Shown: positions 7,868 to 19,592, counted from the first letter of the stretch. The stretch is 64,000 bases of DNA from Pantoea sp. Lij88 (GCF_030062155.1 NZ_CP118269.1:3162001-3226000); one strand, 5' to 3'. Notes: generated by a model from the letters alone, not told the origin. Numbers and translations are program-made.

Positions 7868-7901
7868 TACCTGCTCCGGTCGCTCGCTGTGTGCCACATA
7901 T

Positions 7902-7932
7902 CGTATACGTGAAAATAAAATATTGTATACAA
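7902..7932. promoter_or_regulatory. tandem GntR-type operators for HpxS
   Basis: Two palindromes, CGTATACG (7902-7909) and TTGTATACAA (7923-7932), have centres 22 bp apart, two helical turns. Both fit FadR/FCD-type operators with a GTATAC core. On the minus strand they provide -35-like TTGTAT and -10-like TATACG elements of the hpxS promoter, as reported for sites S1/S2 in Klebsiella. Confidence 0.7.
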
Positions 7933-7943
7933 GAAAACAGATC

Positions 7944-7959
7944 TGGCCTGAATCCTGCA
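7944..7959 (+). promoter_or_regulatory. weak sigma54-like element before hpxC
   Basis: TGGCCTGAATCCTGCA keeps GG-N10-GC but differs from TGGCAC-N5-TTGCA at three positions. It would start transcription near 7970, 41 nt before hpxC. It could easily be a chance match. Confidence 0.3.
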
Positions 7960-8010
7960 ATACCTCTTCCCAGATTATTCATTCCACTTTCGGTTAGAGG
8001 AGCAGGTTTC

Positions 8011-9519
8011 ATGCCAAATCAATCAACGGTGGCCAGCACGGCCTCTGAAGCCAACGCCCGTTACAGCCCACGGCTCTGTAACGACGACCTGGCCCCGACT
8101 CGCGATCAGAACTGGTCGTGGTACAACATTTTCTCTTTCTGGATGTCCGATGTGCACAGTATGGGCGGCTATGTGGTGGCCGCCAGTTTCTTCACGCTGG
8201 GATTAGCCAGCTGGCAGGTGTTGCTTTGCCTGCTGGCCGGGATCTGCATCGTGCAGATCTGTGCGAATCTGGTGGCGAAACCGAGCCAGATGGCGGGTGT
8301 CCCTTATGCGGTGATCTGCCGTCAGGCGTTCGGCGTCTTTGGTGCCAATATCCCGGCGGTGATCCGCGGCCTGATCGCGTTCGCCTGGTATGGCATCCAG
8401 ACTTATCTGGCGGCGAACGCCCTGATGCTGGTGCTGCTGAAGTTCGTGCCTTCGCTGACGTCGATGACCGTGCCGCACTGGCTGGGCCTGTCGCTGCTGG
8501 GCTGGTGCTGTTTCGGCATTATGTGGGTGCTGCAGGCGATGGTGTTCTGGCACGGCATGAACGCCATTAAACGGTTTATCGATGTCGCAGGACCGGCGGT
8601 CTATGTGGTGATGGTGGCGCTGGCGGGCTGGATTGTATACAAGACTGGCTTTGACGGGATCTCCTTTACCCTCGCCAGCAAATCGCTGACCGCAGGCGAG
8701 CAGACATGGCAGATGATTACGGCGACCGCGCTGGTGGTTTCTTACTTCTCCGGGCCGCTGCTGAACTTCGGTGACTTTTCACGCTACGGCAAAAACATGT
8801 CCGAGATCCGTCGCGGCAACCGCTGGGGCCTGCCGTTTAACTTCCTGCTGTTTTCGGTAGTGACCGTGGTCATCGTGTCAGGCACGCAGTCGCTGTTTGG
8901 CAAAATGATTACCGATCCTATCGAAACCGTGAGCATGGTCGGCAACGATCTGGCCGTCGCGATTGGTCTGCTGACCATGATTACCGCCACTATCGGCATC
9001 AATATCGTGGCGAACTTCGTCTCACCGGCTTTTGACTTCTCGAACTGTTCCCCGCAGAAAATCAGTTTCCGCACCGGCGGAATGATCGCTGCCGTTGGTT
9101 CAGTGCTGTTAACACCGTGGAACCTGTTCCAGTCGCCCGAACTGATTCACTACACCCTGGATGTGCTGGGATCGTTTATCGGGCCGCTATTCGGGATTCT
9201 GCTGACCGATTTCTATCTGATTAAACGTGGACGCATTTCGGTCGACGATCTGTTCAACGACACGCCATCAGGCCGTTACTGGTATCGCGGGGGCTTTAAC
9301 CCGAAAGCGATTGGCGCGCTGCTGCCGTCGGTGGCGATCTGTCTGGTGATTAGCTTTATCCCTTCCCTGCATCAGGTGGCGAACTTCAGCTGGTTTATTG
9401 GTGCAGGTCTGGCGGCGGGCTGCTATCGCTTAATCGCCCGTGAAGATCGTGAGGCGGAGGAAGTGACCCACTCGCATGGCGAGGTGATGGCGCAGAAGAA
9501 TCAAGCCGTCGCTGAATAG
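8011..9519 (+). CDS. hpxC: NCS1-family allantoin/purine permease HpxC
   Basis: A 502-residue inner-membrane transporter of the nucleobase:cation symporter-1 family, with about twelve hydrophobic helices and the N-terminal NDDLAPTRDQNWSWYNIFSFWMSD region typical of allantoin/hydantoin permeases. It probably imports allantoin or a purine for the hpxSAB enzymes. It is divergent from hpxS and ends in a strong terminator. The ATG at 8011 follows AGAGGAGCAGG; an upstream ATG-like start at 7891 would span the operators. An exact copy of the HpxS operator core lies within codons at 8633-8642. Confidence 0.88.
   Translation: MPNQSTVASTASEANARYSPRLCNDDLAPTRDQNWSWYNIFSFWMSDVHSMGGYVVAASFFTLGLASWQVLLCLLAGICIVQICANLVAKPSQMAGVPYAVICRQAFGVFGANIPAVIRGLIAFAWYGIQTYLAANALMLVLLKFVPSLTSMTVPHWLGLSLLGWCCFGIMWVLQAMVFWHGMNAIKRFIDVAGPAVYVVMVALAGWIVYKTGFDGISFTLASKSLTAGEQTWQMITATALVVSYFSGPLLNFGDFSRYGKNMSEIRRGNRWGLPFNFLLFSVVTVVIVSGTQSLFGKMITDPIETVSMVGNDLAVAIGLLTMITATIGINIVANFVSPAFDFSNCSPQKISFRTGGMIAAVGSVLLTPWNLFQSPELIHYTLDVLGSFIGPLFGILLTDFYLIKRGRISVDDLFNDTPSGRYWYRGGFNPKAIGALLPSVAICLVISFIPSLHQVANFSWFIGAGLAAGCYRLIAREDREAEEVTHSHGEVMAQKNQAVAE
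8633..8642. promoter_or_regulatory. intragenic copy of the HpxS operator
   Basis: TTGTATACAA here is identical to the promoter operator at 7923-7932; the identity extends to the 12-mer ATTGTATACAAG. The centres are 710 bp apart. It could be an auxiliary looping site or a coincidence of the Ile-Val-Tyr-Lys codons. Confidence 0.35.
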
Positions 9520-9530
9520 CAGACAGCAAA

Positions 9531-9560
9531 AAGCCGATTCATTTCTGAATCGGCTTTTTT
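9531..9560. terminator. rho-independent terminator after hpxC / tRNA-Asp
   Basis: AAGCCGATTCA (9531-9541) pairs perfectly with TGAATCGGCTT (9546-9556) around TTTC and is followed by T residues. The A-run on the other side lets it also stop the facing tRNA-Asp transcript. Confidence 0.9.
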
Positions 9561-9568
9561 AAAGAGAT

Positions 9569-9645
9569 TGGCGGAACGGACGGGGCTCGAACCCGCGACC
9601 CCCTGCGTGACAGGCAGGTATTCTAACCAACTGAACTACCGCTCC
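9569..9645 (-). tRNA. aspV: tRNA-Asp (GTC), aspV position
   Basis: A 77-nt cloverleaf on the minus strand, starting GGAGCGG, with anticodon loop CTGTCAC (GTC) and an encoded CCA end (TGG at 9569-9571 on the plus strand). It is identical to the tRNA-Asp at 16207-16283. Its place after dnaQ matches E. coli aspV. The hpx island begins immediately beyond its 3' end. Confidence 0.97.
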
Positions 9646-9675
9646 GCGCTTTGTTCCCCGTCGGGAACGAGGCGC

Positions 9676-9704
9676 ATAGTAATGGCAGGCCGTTACCGCG
9701 TCAA
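9676..9704 (-). promoter_or_regulatory. sigma70 promoter of tRNA-Asp
   Basis: On the minus strand, TTGACG (9699-9704), a 17-bp spacer, then TACTAT (9676-9681), followed by a GC-rich discriminator (GCGCC) typical of stringently controlled stable-RNA promoters. The tRNA starts about 30 nt downstream. Confidence 0.75.
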
Positions 9705-9779
9705 CGCTTTTTCCAGGGAATTCATTCGTTTGCTGTTTTTTTCAGCTTGCCGTTGATTTTATCCACAAAAACAGACCAT

Positions 9780-10511
9780 TCAGCCACGCCACAGGCAGCT
9801 GCCACCCTTTTTCATCACCAGATCCAGACGGGACTCATGAGCAACCACTTCTTCTTCACTGGCCGTGACCACGCGCAGTGCAGACGTGGGACGCACGATG
9901 CGCTGAATGCTCTCACCCTGGGCCTGACGGGCGCTTTCACTTTCCGATAAGAAGGAGAGTGACGTCTGACCGCCGGTCATGGTCAGGAAGACTTCAGCCA
10001 GAATCTCGGCATCGAGCAGTGCGCCGTGCAGGGTTCGTTTGGTGTTGTCTATTTCGTAACGCGAGCAGAGTGCATCCAGGCTGTTGCGCTTGCCGGGAAA
10101 CATACGACGTGCCAGCGCCAGGCTGTCGGTAATTTTGCAGAAGGTTTCGGTTTTCTCAATGCCGCGGTTCAGCTTTGAAAACTCGTAGTCCATAAAGCCA
10201 ATATCAAACGGCGCGTTATGGATGACTAATTCCGCACCGCGAATGTAGTCGAGAAACTCATCGGCGATTTCGCTGAAGGCGGGCTTGTCGGCCAGGAACT
10301 CATCGGCAATGCCGTGGACGCCAAAGGCTTCGGGGTCGACCAGCCGATCGGGCTTGAGATACATATGGAAATTGTTACCGGTCAGGCGACGGTTAATCAC
10401 CTCCACCGCACCAATCTCAATGATGCGGTGCCCCTCATAATGTACCCCGATCATGTTCATGCCGGTGGTTTCAGTATCGAGAACGATCTGGCGGTTATTT
10501 GCAGTGCTCAT
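9780..10511 (-). CDS. dnaQ: DNA polymerase III epsilon subunit (3'-5' proofreading exonuclease)
   Basis: 243 residues, the usual length. The DEDDh exonuclease domain fills the first ~185 residues: Exo I DTETTGMN (Asp12, Glu14), Exo II with [10 protein letters not shown], and Exo [18 protein letters not shown] flexible linker and C-terminal segment that binds the alpha subunit follow. It proofreads in the replicative core with DnaE, which is also encoded in this window. It is divergent from rnhA with only 51 bp between starts, so their promoters overlap. Confidence 0.97.
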   Translation of the reverse strand: MSTANNRQIVLDTETTGMNMIGVHYEGHRIIEIGAVEVINRRLTGNNFHMYLKPDRLVDPEAFGVHGIADEFLADKPAFSEIADEFLDYIRGAELVIHNAPFDIGFMDYEFSKLNRGIEKTETFCKITDSLALARRMFPGKRNSLDALCSRYEIDNTKRTLHGALLDAEILAEVFLTMTGGQTSLSFLSESESARQAQGESIQRIVRPTSALRVVTASEEEVVAHESRLDLVMKKGGSCLWRG

Positions 10512-10562
10512 AAGACCCGTTTTATGTCAGACTTGACGTTTTTGAGAGGAAGTCTACCAGAG

Positions 10563-11030
10563 ATGCGCAAACAGGTAGAAATATTCACCGATGGATCCTG
10601 TCTTGGAAATCCCGGTCCCGGCGGTTATGGGGCGATTTTACGCTACGGTCAGCATGAGAAAACCTTCAGCGCGGGCTATTACCTTACCACCAATAACCGG
10701 ATGGAGCTGATGGCGGCGATTGTCTCGCTTGAAGCGCTGACCCAGCCGTGCGATGTGGTGCTGAGCACCGACAGTCAGTATGTGCGCCAGGGGATCACCA
10801 GCTGGATCCATAACTGGAAAAAGCGTGGCTGGAAAACCGCTGATAAAAAACCGGTGAAGAATGTCGATCTCTGGCAGCGTCTCGACTTAGCACTCAGCAC
10901 CCACAAAATTCAGTGGGAGTGGGTGAAAGGGCATGCCGGACATCCGGAGAATGAACGCTGCGACGTGCTGGCCCGCAGCGCGGCAGAAAATCCTGCTTTT
11001 GAGGATATCGGCTATAAAGCCGAGTCCTGA
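10563..11030 (+). CDS. rnhA: ribonuclease HI
   Basis: 155 residues, the same length as the E. coli enzyme. The carboxylates Asp10 ([16 protein letters not shown]), Glu48 (NRMELMAAI), Asp70 (STDSQYV) and Asp134 (NERCDVLA) are all present. It cleaves RNA in RNA-DNA hybrids, removing R-loops and primers. The ATG at 10563 is chosen because the upstream open frame runs into dnaQ. The 3' end overlaps the convergent yafS by 19 bp. Confidence 0.97.
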   Translation: MRKQVEIFTDGSCLGNPGPGGYGAILRYGQHEKTFSAGYYLTTNNRMELMAAIVSLEALTQPCDVVLSTDSQYVRQGITSWIHNWKKRGWKTADKKPVKNVDLWQRLDLALSTHKIQWEWVKGHAGHPENERCDVLARSAAENPAFEDIGYKAES

Positions 11031-11749
11031 TCCTTTGCTTTCCGGAACTGACGCGTGGCATTGACCGTCTGCCGGATCTTACTGGTACTCAAGCTTTTCT
11101 TTGCCCGGGTCGGCAGCAGCGGGAAGGTGCGTTTACGCGCTACCACAATATTCAGACAGCCCAGCGCCGGCAAGTGGGCGCTGATCAGTTTCCCGCCCTG
11201 CCGGTGCCACGGCAGCACCTGAAATCGGGTGCGATAGACCACTTCATAATTCAGCAGTCCCAGCCAGTCGAGCAACCGCATCTGACTGAACATTCTTCCG
11301 CTCCACGGCGCTTTGCGGGTTAATCCCGGCACAATTTTACTGACGCCAAGCAGACTGAAGGGATTGAAGCCGCTGATGATCATCCAGCCATCGTCAATTA
11401 ACACCCTGTCCACTTCGCGCAATACACGGTGAGGATCCTGGCTCCAGGCGAGCGTATGGGCCAGCAGGCAGGCATCAATCGACTTCGACTCAAACGGCAA
11501 TTGCATCGGGTCAGCCTGCACCTGTAACAGCTCACCCTGGCTGCCCACATTAACCTGATGTGAAATAGAACAGTTTTCAGTGTTGATTTCTGCGCTGAGG
11601 TTGCCAAGCTTAAGCATATGAAAGCCATAAAGCTTTCCGAGGTAAGGCTGAAGCTGCTGCGTCAGTGCGTCGCGGAAATAATCTCCCCACGGCATATCGT
11701 GCCAGGACAGCGGTGCGTTCAGAATCTTGCGTGTTTTCGCGGGCTTCAT
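11012..11749 (-). CDS. yafS: class I SAM-dependent methyltransferase YafS
   Basis: A 245-residue member of the methyltransferase type 11 family. The SAM-fold regions are [28 protein letters not shown] (motifs around residues 80-110) and the downstream [22 protein letters not shown]. The location between rnhA and gloB is the same as E. coli yafS. The substrate is unknown. It converges on and overlaps rnhA, and is divergent from gloB (42 bp between starts). Confidence 0.88.
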   Translation of the reverse strand: MKPAKTRKILNAPLSWHDMPWGDYFRDALTQQLQPYLGKLYGFHMLKLGNLSAEINTENCSISHQVNVGSQGELLQVQADPMQLPFESKSIDACLLAHTLAWSQDPHRVLREVDRVLIDDGWMIISGFNPFSLLGVSKIVPGLTRKAPWSGRMFSQMRLLDWLGLLNYEVVYRTRFQVLPWHRQGGKLISAHLPALGCLNIVVARKRTFPLLPTRAKKSLSTSKIRQTVNATRQFRKAKDQDSAL

Positions 11750-11791
11750 GCTTTACGCTCTTCCTTTTACAACGACCTGCGAGAGGTGATG

Positions 11792-12547
11792 ATGAATCTT
11801 ACCAGTATTCCTGCGTTGCAGGACAACTACATCTGGACGCTGAACGATGATGAAGGGAAATGCCTGATTGTCGATCCTGGCGAAGCCCAACCGGTGTTAG
11901 AAAAAATGGCATCTAACGGCTGGGAGCCGGTCGCGATTCTGCTGACTCACCACCATAACGACCACACCGGCGGCGTGAAAACGCTGTGTGAGCATTTCCC
12001 GCAACTGGCGGTCTACGGCCCTCAGGAAACCGAGACCAAAGGGGCCAGAACGGTCGTCAGCGAAGGCGATAACGTCACGGTTCTGGGCCTGACTTTCGAG
12101 GTGATCCACACCCCTGGTCACACTTTAGGACATATCTCATATTACAGTGCGCCTTATCTTTTCTGCGGCGACACCCTCTTTTCGGGGGGTTGCGGACGTC
12201 TTTTTGAAGGCACCGCAGAGCAGATGTATGATTCCTTTCAAAAGCTTAATCAGCTTCCAGGAGAAACCTTAGTCTGCTGCGCGCATGAATATACTTTATC
12301 CAATCTGAAGTTTGCTGCGGCTATTCTGCCCCACGACCCTCAAATAATGGCCGAATATCAGAAAATTAAGGACTTACGCGCTGAAAATGGCATTAGTCTG
12401 CCTACAAAACTGGCGCACGAACGGTCAATTAATTTATTTCTGCGTTCGCAAGACATTGATTTGCAACGGGCTTTAAACGTTAATGTTTCTGATGAACCGG
12501 TATGGCATACATTTGCCGTTCTACGCGAGAAGAAAGACGCTTTTTGA
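11792..12547 (+). CDS. gloB: hydroxyacylglutathione hydrolase (glyoxalase II)
   Basis: 251 residues, as in E. coli. It is a metallo-beta-lactamase fold with the binuclear metal motif [10 protein letters not shown], then HTPGHTLGH and [12 protein letters not shown]. It hydrolyses S-lactoylglutathione to D-lactate and glutathione in methylglyoxal detoxification. GAGAGG precedes tandem ATG codons at 11789 and 11792; I prefer 11792 from the E. coli N-terminus MNL. Confidence 0.95.
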   Translation: MNLTSIPALQDNYIWTLNDDEGKCLIVDPGEAQPVLEKMASNGWEPVAILLTHHHNDHTGGVKTLCEHFPQLAVYGPQETETKGARTVVSEGDNVTVLGLTFEVIHTPGHTLGHISYYSAPYLFCGDTLFSGGCGRLFEGTAEQMYDSFQKLNQLPGETLVCCAHEYTLSNLKFAAAILPHDPQIMAEYQKIKDLRAENGISLPTKLAHERSINLFLRSQDIDLQRALNVNVSDEPVWHTFAVLREKKDAF

Positions 12548-12556
12548 TTTTTCGGG

Positions 12557-12585
12557 TTGTGTTGTCAAAAGTCGTCAAGTATAGT
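12557..12585 (+). promoter_or_regulatory. candidate sigma70 promoter of mltD
   Basis: TTGTGT (12557-12562), a 17-bp spacer and TATAGT (12580-12585) lie just after the gloB stop. The predicted start near 12592 leaves a leader of about 27 nt with no clear Shine-Dalgarno sequence. Confidence 0.45.
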
Positions 12586-12618
12586 TGCTCGTCTTTTAAG
12601 CGAACTATTGACACACAT

Positions 12619-13995
12619 ATGAAGGCTAAAGCGATATTACTCGCCTCAGTCTTGCTGGTGGGATGTCAGGCGTCCAGGAACGATGCCAATATTCCGGTAC
12701 AGCATGCACAGAGTCTGTCTTCAGCTGGTCAAGGTGAAAATGAAAAGTACGGAGACGAGTTTTTGTCGCCGCGTTGGCAGGAAGATGGAACTGGCCTCGC
12801 AGCAGACGCAGATCTCTGGAGTTTCATTAGTGACGAGTTGAAGATGGGGATTCCGGAAAACCCGGCAATCCGCGAACAAAAAAGTAAATTTCTAAAAAAT
12901 AAGAGCTATCTCCACGATGTAACATTACGGGCAGAGCCGTACATGTACTGGATAGTCGAGCAGATACAGAAACGTAAAATGCCGATGGAACTGGTACTGC
13001 TACCCATAGTGGAGAGCGCTTTTGACCCCCATGCAACCTCATCCGCCAATGCCGCAGGTATCTGGCAGATCGTTGCGGCTACGGGTCGAAACTATGGTTT
13101 GAAACAAAACCAGTATTACGATGGGCGACGTGATGTGGTCGCATCCACGAAAGTTGCGCTGGACATGATGCAGCGTCTTAACACCATGTTTGACGGAGAC
13201 TGGTTATTAACCATCGCCGCATACAACAGTGGTGAAGGACGTGTGCTCAAAGCGATTAAGCAGAACAAGGCGCGCGGTAAGCCGACTGACTTCTGGCATT
13301 TATCGCTGCCACGTGAAACGACCGTGTATGTCCCTAAAATGTTAGCTCTGAGTGAACTGCTCAAAAATAACAAGCGTTACGGTATCAAACTGCCGACACC
13401 TAATGAAAGTCGTGCTCTGGCACGAGTGGAAGTGGGTCAGCAGATACAGCTGACGCAGGCTGCCGAAATGGCGGGTATGTCGCTCACGAAACTGAAGAGC
13501 TTCAATACCGGCTACAAAGGCGGTGCAACAGCGCCAAACGGCCCGCACTACATTATGGTGCCGAAGTCGAACGTCGCGAAACTGCGTAACTCACTGGCTT
13601 CCGGTGACATCGCAGCGGTACAGCCTACGCAGCTTGCGAAAGCCAGCGCGAGTGGCGGGTACAAAGTGCGACGTGGTGATACGCTCTCTGGTATCGCCTC
13701 TAAACTTGGCGTTAGCGTCTCGACACTGAGGCAGGAAAACAACCTGCGCGGTGCTGATATCCGACCGGGTCAGACTCTGACCATCGGTTCGAATGGCACC
13801 CGACTGGCTGATAACGGCAACAGCATCACCTACCGTGTTCGTAAGGGTGATTCTCTTGACAGTATTGCCCGTCATCACGGCGTCAATATTAAAGACGTGA
13901 TGCGCTGGAACAGTGTGCTGGACAGTGCGAAAGATATTCAACCCGGCGATAACTTAACGCTGTTTGTGAATAATAACGCAACACCTGATACCTGA
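12619..13995 (+). CDS. mltD: membrane-bound lytic murein transglycosylase D
   Basis: A 458-residue outer-membrane lipoprotein: signal with lipobox LLVGC (Cys16), an SLT transglycosylase domain (about residues 110-260, catalytic Glu in PIVESAFDPHATS), then two LysM peptidoglycan-binding repeats near the C-terminus (YKVRRGDTLSGIASKLG and YRVRKGDSLDSIARHHG). It cleaves murein glycan to 1,6-anhydromuropeptides. The ATG at 12619 gives the conserved lipoprotein signal; an earlier open frame overlaps gloB. Confidence 0.95.
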   Translation: MKAKAILLASVLLVGCQASRNDANIPVQHAQSLSSAGQGENEKYGDEFLSPRWQEDGTGLAADADLWSFISDELKMGIPENPAIREQKSKFLKNKSYLHDVTLRAEPYMYWIVEQIQKRKMPMELVLLPIVESAFDPHATSSANAAGIWQIVAATGRNYGLKQNQYYDGRRDVVASTKVALDMMQRLNTMFDGDWLLTIAAYNSGEGRVLKAIKQNKARGKPTDFWHLSLPRETTVYVPKMLALSELLKNNKRYGIKLPTPNESRALARVEVGQQIQLTQAAEMAGMSLTKLKSFNTGYKGGATAPNGPHYIMVPKSNVAKLRNSLASGDIAAVQPTQLAKASASGGYKVRRGDTLSGIASKLGVSVSTLRQENNLRGADIRPGQTLTIGSNGTRLADNGNSITYRVRKGDSLDSIARHHGVNIKDVMRWNSVLDSAKDIQPGDNLTLFVNNNATPDT

Positions 13996-14002
13996 TACGT
14001 TG

Positions 14003-14034
14003 AAAAGGCTGACAATTGTCAGCCTTTTTCTTTT
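14003..14034 (+). terminator. terminator after mltD
   Basis: The palindrome between 14004 and 14027 (AAAGGCTGACAA / TTGTCAGCCTTT) is followed by TTCTTTT. It starts 8 bp after the stop codon. Confidence 0.85.
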
Positions 14035-14103
14035 ATTCATCTGCCCCGATTTACTCATCACCCTGCCCGCCTCTTCTTCTGCAGGCACATTCAATACGCC
14101 GGA

Positions 14104-14895
14104 CTAGCTTCCTGAACTGAACTCCACCAGTAAAGGGTTGTGATCGGATGCGCGCGTGACCAGTACGGATGCCTCACTCACTCTGAGATCGCGATAAAAG
14201 ACGAAGTCCAGCGGGCGGCCAAACGCTTTGCGACGGTGGTCGGCAGTGAACATCACCTCTTCCAGCTTCATGCGCTGTGCAAACCGGTAGAGCGCATTAA
14301 TGCGCTGACGGCTCCAGGCATTGAAATCCCCGGCCATAATCACTGGCCCCTGGTGATGCATGATCTGCTCGCCGATTGGCCCCAGCTGTCTACTGTAGAC
14401 GTCGACACCCAGACTGAAATTAACCGCATGGATGTTGACGACCATCAGCATTTCACCGGCCGGCAGAGGATAGGCCGTGACCAGCGCCGATTTAGAGAGC
14501 CTCAGTAGTGGCTCACGCTCCCGCAACGGGCAACAATAGACCGGGTGTGCAGAGGCGAGCGTCATCACCCCAGAGGGATGCTGAGGCAGCACAAAGGCAG
14601 GTACCTGATCGGCAGCCAGATAGTTACTGGTGGCAAACTCCACCAGTTCGGGCGTGGTCTGCGCTTCCTGCAGCAATACCAGGTGCGCATCCTTGCCAAA
14701 TCCTTCCAGTACCGACATCCAGTCTGCGCGTTGCTGTTTGAAGATGTTCCATACCAGAACTTTAAGGTTTGGATGCGCAGGCAATGGCGCGCCGGGAGGC
14801 AGTGCCTGACCGAGATGGAGCATCGCGCCAGGTGGAAAGATCTGTTCCACTGGTTGTCCTGCTACATATCGCATTGCATAAGTTTTTTTGCGCAC
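14104..14895 (-). CDS. yafD: endonuclease/exonuclease/phosphatase family protein YafD
   Basis: A 263-residue protein of the EEP (DNase I/exonuclease III-like) superfamily, with [31 protein letters not shown] and the C-terminal [10 protein letters not shown] metal/active-site motifs. It is very close to E. coli YafD, whose role is poorly defined. The GTG at 14895 is chosen from the E. coli N-terminus ([14 protein letters not shown]) and the upstream GGCGGGAAA; a TTG 8 codons earlier is possible. It is divergent from yafC. Confidence 0.88.
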   Translation of the reverse strand: MRKKTYAMRYVAGQPVEQIFPPGAMLHLGQALPPGAPLPAHPNLKVLVWNIFKQQRADWMSVLEGFGKDAHLVLLQEAQTTPELVEFATSNYLAADQVPAFVLPQHPSGVMTLASAHPVYCCPLREREPLLRLSKSALVTAYPLPAGEMLMVVNIHAVNFSLGVDVYSRQLGPIGEQIMHHQGPVIMAGDFNAWSRQRINALYRFAQRMKLEEVMFTADHRRKAFGRPLDFVFYRDLRVSEASVLVTRASDHNPLLVEFSSGS

Positions 14896-15159
14896 TTTCC
14901 CGCCTGGCTGATGATTCAAAAAAATACAGTTAACACCTGTCTGTTATAGGGATTCTAGACCGGGGTTTCAATGGATGCAGGTGAATGTCAGAATTCATCG
15001 CGCTTTTGCAGCATAAAGCAGCTCTTTTAAGTTCGCTAAGCAAAACGAGGCAGATCGGAAGTGACATAGCGGTTGTCATCATCGGGGACTCTGAACTGGT
15101 TATCACAACATTATCGGCTATAAACTGACTTACCAGCCACGTCACTGCAGGGAGGAAGA

Positions 15160-16062
15160 ATGAAGGCATCTTCTGACGAACTAAAGGTGTTTGTCAGCGT
15201 AGTAGAGAGTGGAAGTTTCAGTCGCGCTGCTGAACAGTTAAAGATGGCGAACTCTGCCGTCAGCAGGACCATTAAAAAGCTGGAGAGCAAGCTGGGTATC
15301 GCCCTGCTGACCCGCACAACGCGGCAGTTGGCACTGACGCAGGAAGGTGAACGCTATTTCCGCCACGTTCAGCGTTTTTTGCAGGAGATGACCACAGCGG
15401 AAAGTGATTTGATCGAAAGTCTGCAGGCGCCGAAAGGCCTGTTGCGGGTGGATGCCGCGACACCGGTTATTCTGCATCTACTGATGCCGATGATTAAGCC
15501 CTTTCGTCAGCGCTATCCTGAAGTGACTATTTCTTTAATCTCCTCAGAGAGTTTCATCAACCTGATTGAGCGAAAAGTCGATATCGCCATTCGCGCCGGC
15601 AATCTGACCGACTCAACGCTGCGCGCCCGGCTGCTGTTCAATAGCTTTCGCAGGGTAGTTGCCTCACCCGCCTATCTTCGTGAGCATGGGATACCGCAAA
15701 CGGTGGCTGAGCTGGATAACCATTATTGTCTAGGTTTTGATGACTCTCCAAAACTCAATCGCTGGCCCGTCGCCCGTGAAAGCGGTGAACTCTATGATAT
15801 CAACTGGGCTCTTTCTTCGAACAGCGGTGAGACGATTAAGCAGCTCTGCCTTACCGGTAATGGTATTGCCTGTCTGTCGGACTATATGATCGATCGTGAG
15901 GTGGCGGAGGGAACACTGGTGGAAGTGCTGGCCGATCAGCGTCTGCCGGTGAAGATGCCCTTCAATGCGGTTTACTACAGCGATACTGGTGTGAGTCAGC
16001 GTGTGCGGGCTTTTATCGATTTTCTCAGTGAGTGGACAGCTGAGCAGCCGTGGCGCACCTGA
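15160..16062 (+). CDS. yafC: LysR-family transcriptional regulator YafC
   Basis: A 300-residue LysR regulator: winged helix in the first ~60 residues ([25 protein letters not shown]) and a periplasmic-binding-like effector domain from about residue 90, with [14 protein letters not shown] near the end. Gene order (yafD-yafC next to the rRNA operon) and similarity match E. coli yafC. Target and inducer are unknown. GGGAGGAAG lies just before the ATG. Confidence 0.9.
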   Translation: MKASSDELKVFVSVVESGSFSRAAEQLKMANSAVSRTIKKLESKLGIALLTRTTRQLALTQEGERYFRHVQRFLQEMTTAESDLIESLQAPKGLLRVDAATPVILHLLMPMIKPFRQRYPEVTISLISSESFINLIERKVDIAIRAGNLTDSTLRARLLFNSFRRVVASPAYLREHGIPQTVAELDNHYCLGFDDSPKLNRWPVARESGELYDINWALSSNSGETIKQLCLTGNGIACLSDYMIDREVAEGTLVEVLADQRLPVKMPFNAVYYSDTGVSQRVRAFIDFLSEWTAEQPWRT

Positions 16063-16168
16063 ACTCTGTAGCAGCAGGCCTTGTCGGGATCTGTTGCTAC
16101 AACAGGATCCTGGAGATCGAAGAGAATCAACGCGGAGCGCTTTTCCGGGTTGAATTTACTCCAATGGA

Positions 16169-16198
16169 AAAAGCCCTGACCGTTAAGTCAGGGCTTTC
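16169..16198 (-). terminator. terminator of the rRNA operon
   Basis: On the minus strand, AAAGCCCTGAC-TTAACG-GTCAGGGCTTTTTCC forms an 11-bp hairpin followed by T residues, 9 nt past the end of the distal tRNA-Asp. It marks the end of the rrn transcript. Confidence 0.85.
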
Positions 16199-16206
16199 CA
16201 ATTAAG

Positions 16207-16283
16207 TGGCGGAACGGACGGGGCTCGAACCCGCGACCCCCTGCGTGACAGGCAGGTATTCTAACCAACTGAACTACCGCTCC
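16207..16283 (-). tRNA. aspU: tRNA-Asp (GTC), distal tRNA of the rRNA operon
   Basis: 77 nt, anticodon GTC, encoded CCA, identical to the copy at 9569-9645. It follows 5S rRNA in the same transcript, like aspU after E. coli rrnH. Confidence 0.97.
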
Positions 16284-16368
16284 ACCGATTCTTTCACAGC
16301 TCTCAGCAACTGGCTGAGAGCCGTCTGTTCCTGTTGCTTTCCTTGTCAGGGGAAAAGGAACGAATTTG

Positions 16369-16488
16369 ATGCCTGGCAGTTCCCTACTCTCGCATGGGGA
16401 GACCCCACACTACCATCGGCGCTACGGCGTTTCACTTCTGAGTTCGGCATGGGGTCAGGTGGGACCACCGCGCTACAGCCGCCAGGCA
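16369..16488 (-). rRNA. rrf: 5S ribosomal RNA
   Basis: 120 nt, starting TGCCTGGCGGC and ending GCCAGGCAT on the minus strand, nearly identical to E. coli 5S. The 193-nt spacer to 23S is longer than the usual ~90 nt and holds a long imperfect hairpin. Confidence 0.97.
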
Positions 16489-16499
16489 AATCTTGGTGC

Positions 16500-16622
16500 A
16501 CGAAACGAATCTTCTGCGCTGCTCCTGCGTTACCTGCGCTTGCAGCCTCAGTCACATACTTCAGTATGCTCCTTCCGCTGCGGCACTGGCCGCCTTGCAT
16601 CAGCACAGAATCTTTCGTTTCC
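16500..16622. repeat. long imperfect hairpin in the 23S-5S spacer
   Basis: The arms ACGAA (from 16505) and TTCGT (to 16618) bound an imperfect inverted repeat of about 115 bp with a perfect core CATACT-TC-AGTATG at 16555-16568. It resembles the ribosomal spacer loop insertions known in enterobacterial rrn operons. Confidence 0.55.
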
Positions 16623-16681
16623 GCTAATTTTATCCGTCACAAGCTGAAAATCGTGTCTCTCAAAAACGCCTCTGGCGTTGT

Positions 16682-19592
<2,911 letters not shown>

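Noticed and set aside
9568..9756. Small open frame beginning MAERTGLEPATPCVTGRYSNQL, repeated at 16206
   Set aside because: Its shared N-terminus is just the antisense of the identical tRNA-Asp genes, a known source of false ORFs.
9520..9780. Integrase, att repeat or prophage remnant at the tRNA-Asp
   Set aside because: No recombinase gene or repeated tRNA 3' fragment is visible; only the terminator, tRNA and its promoter.
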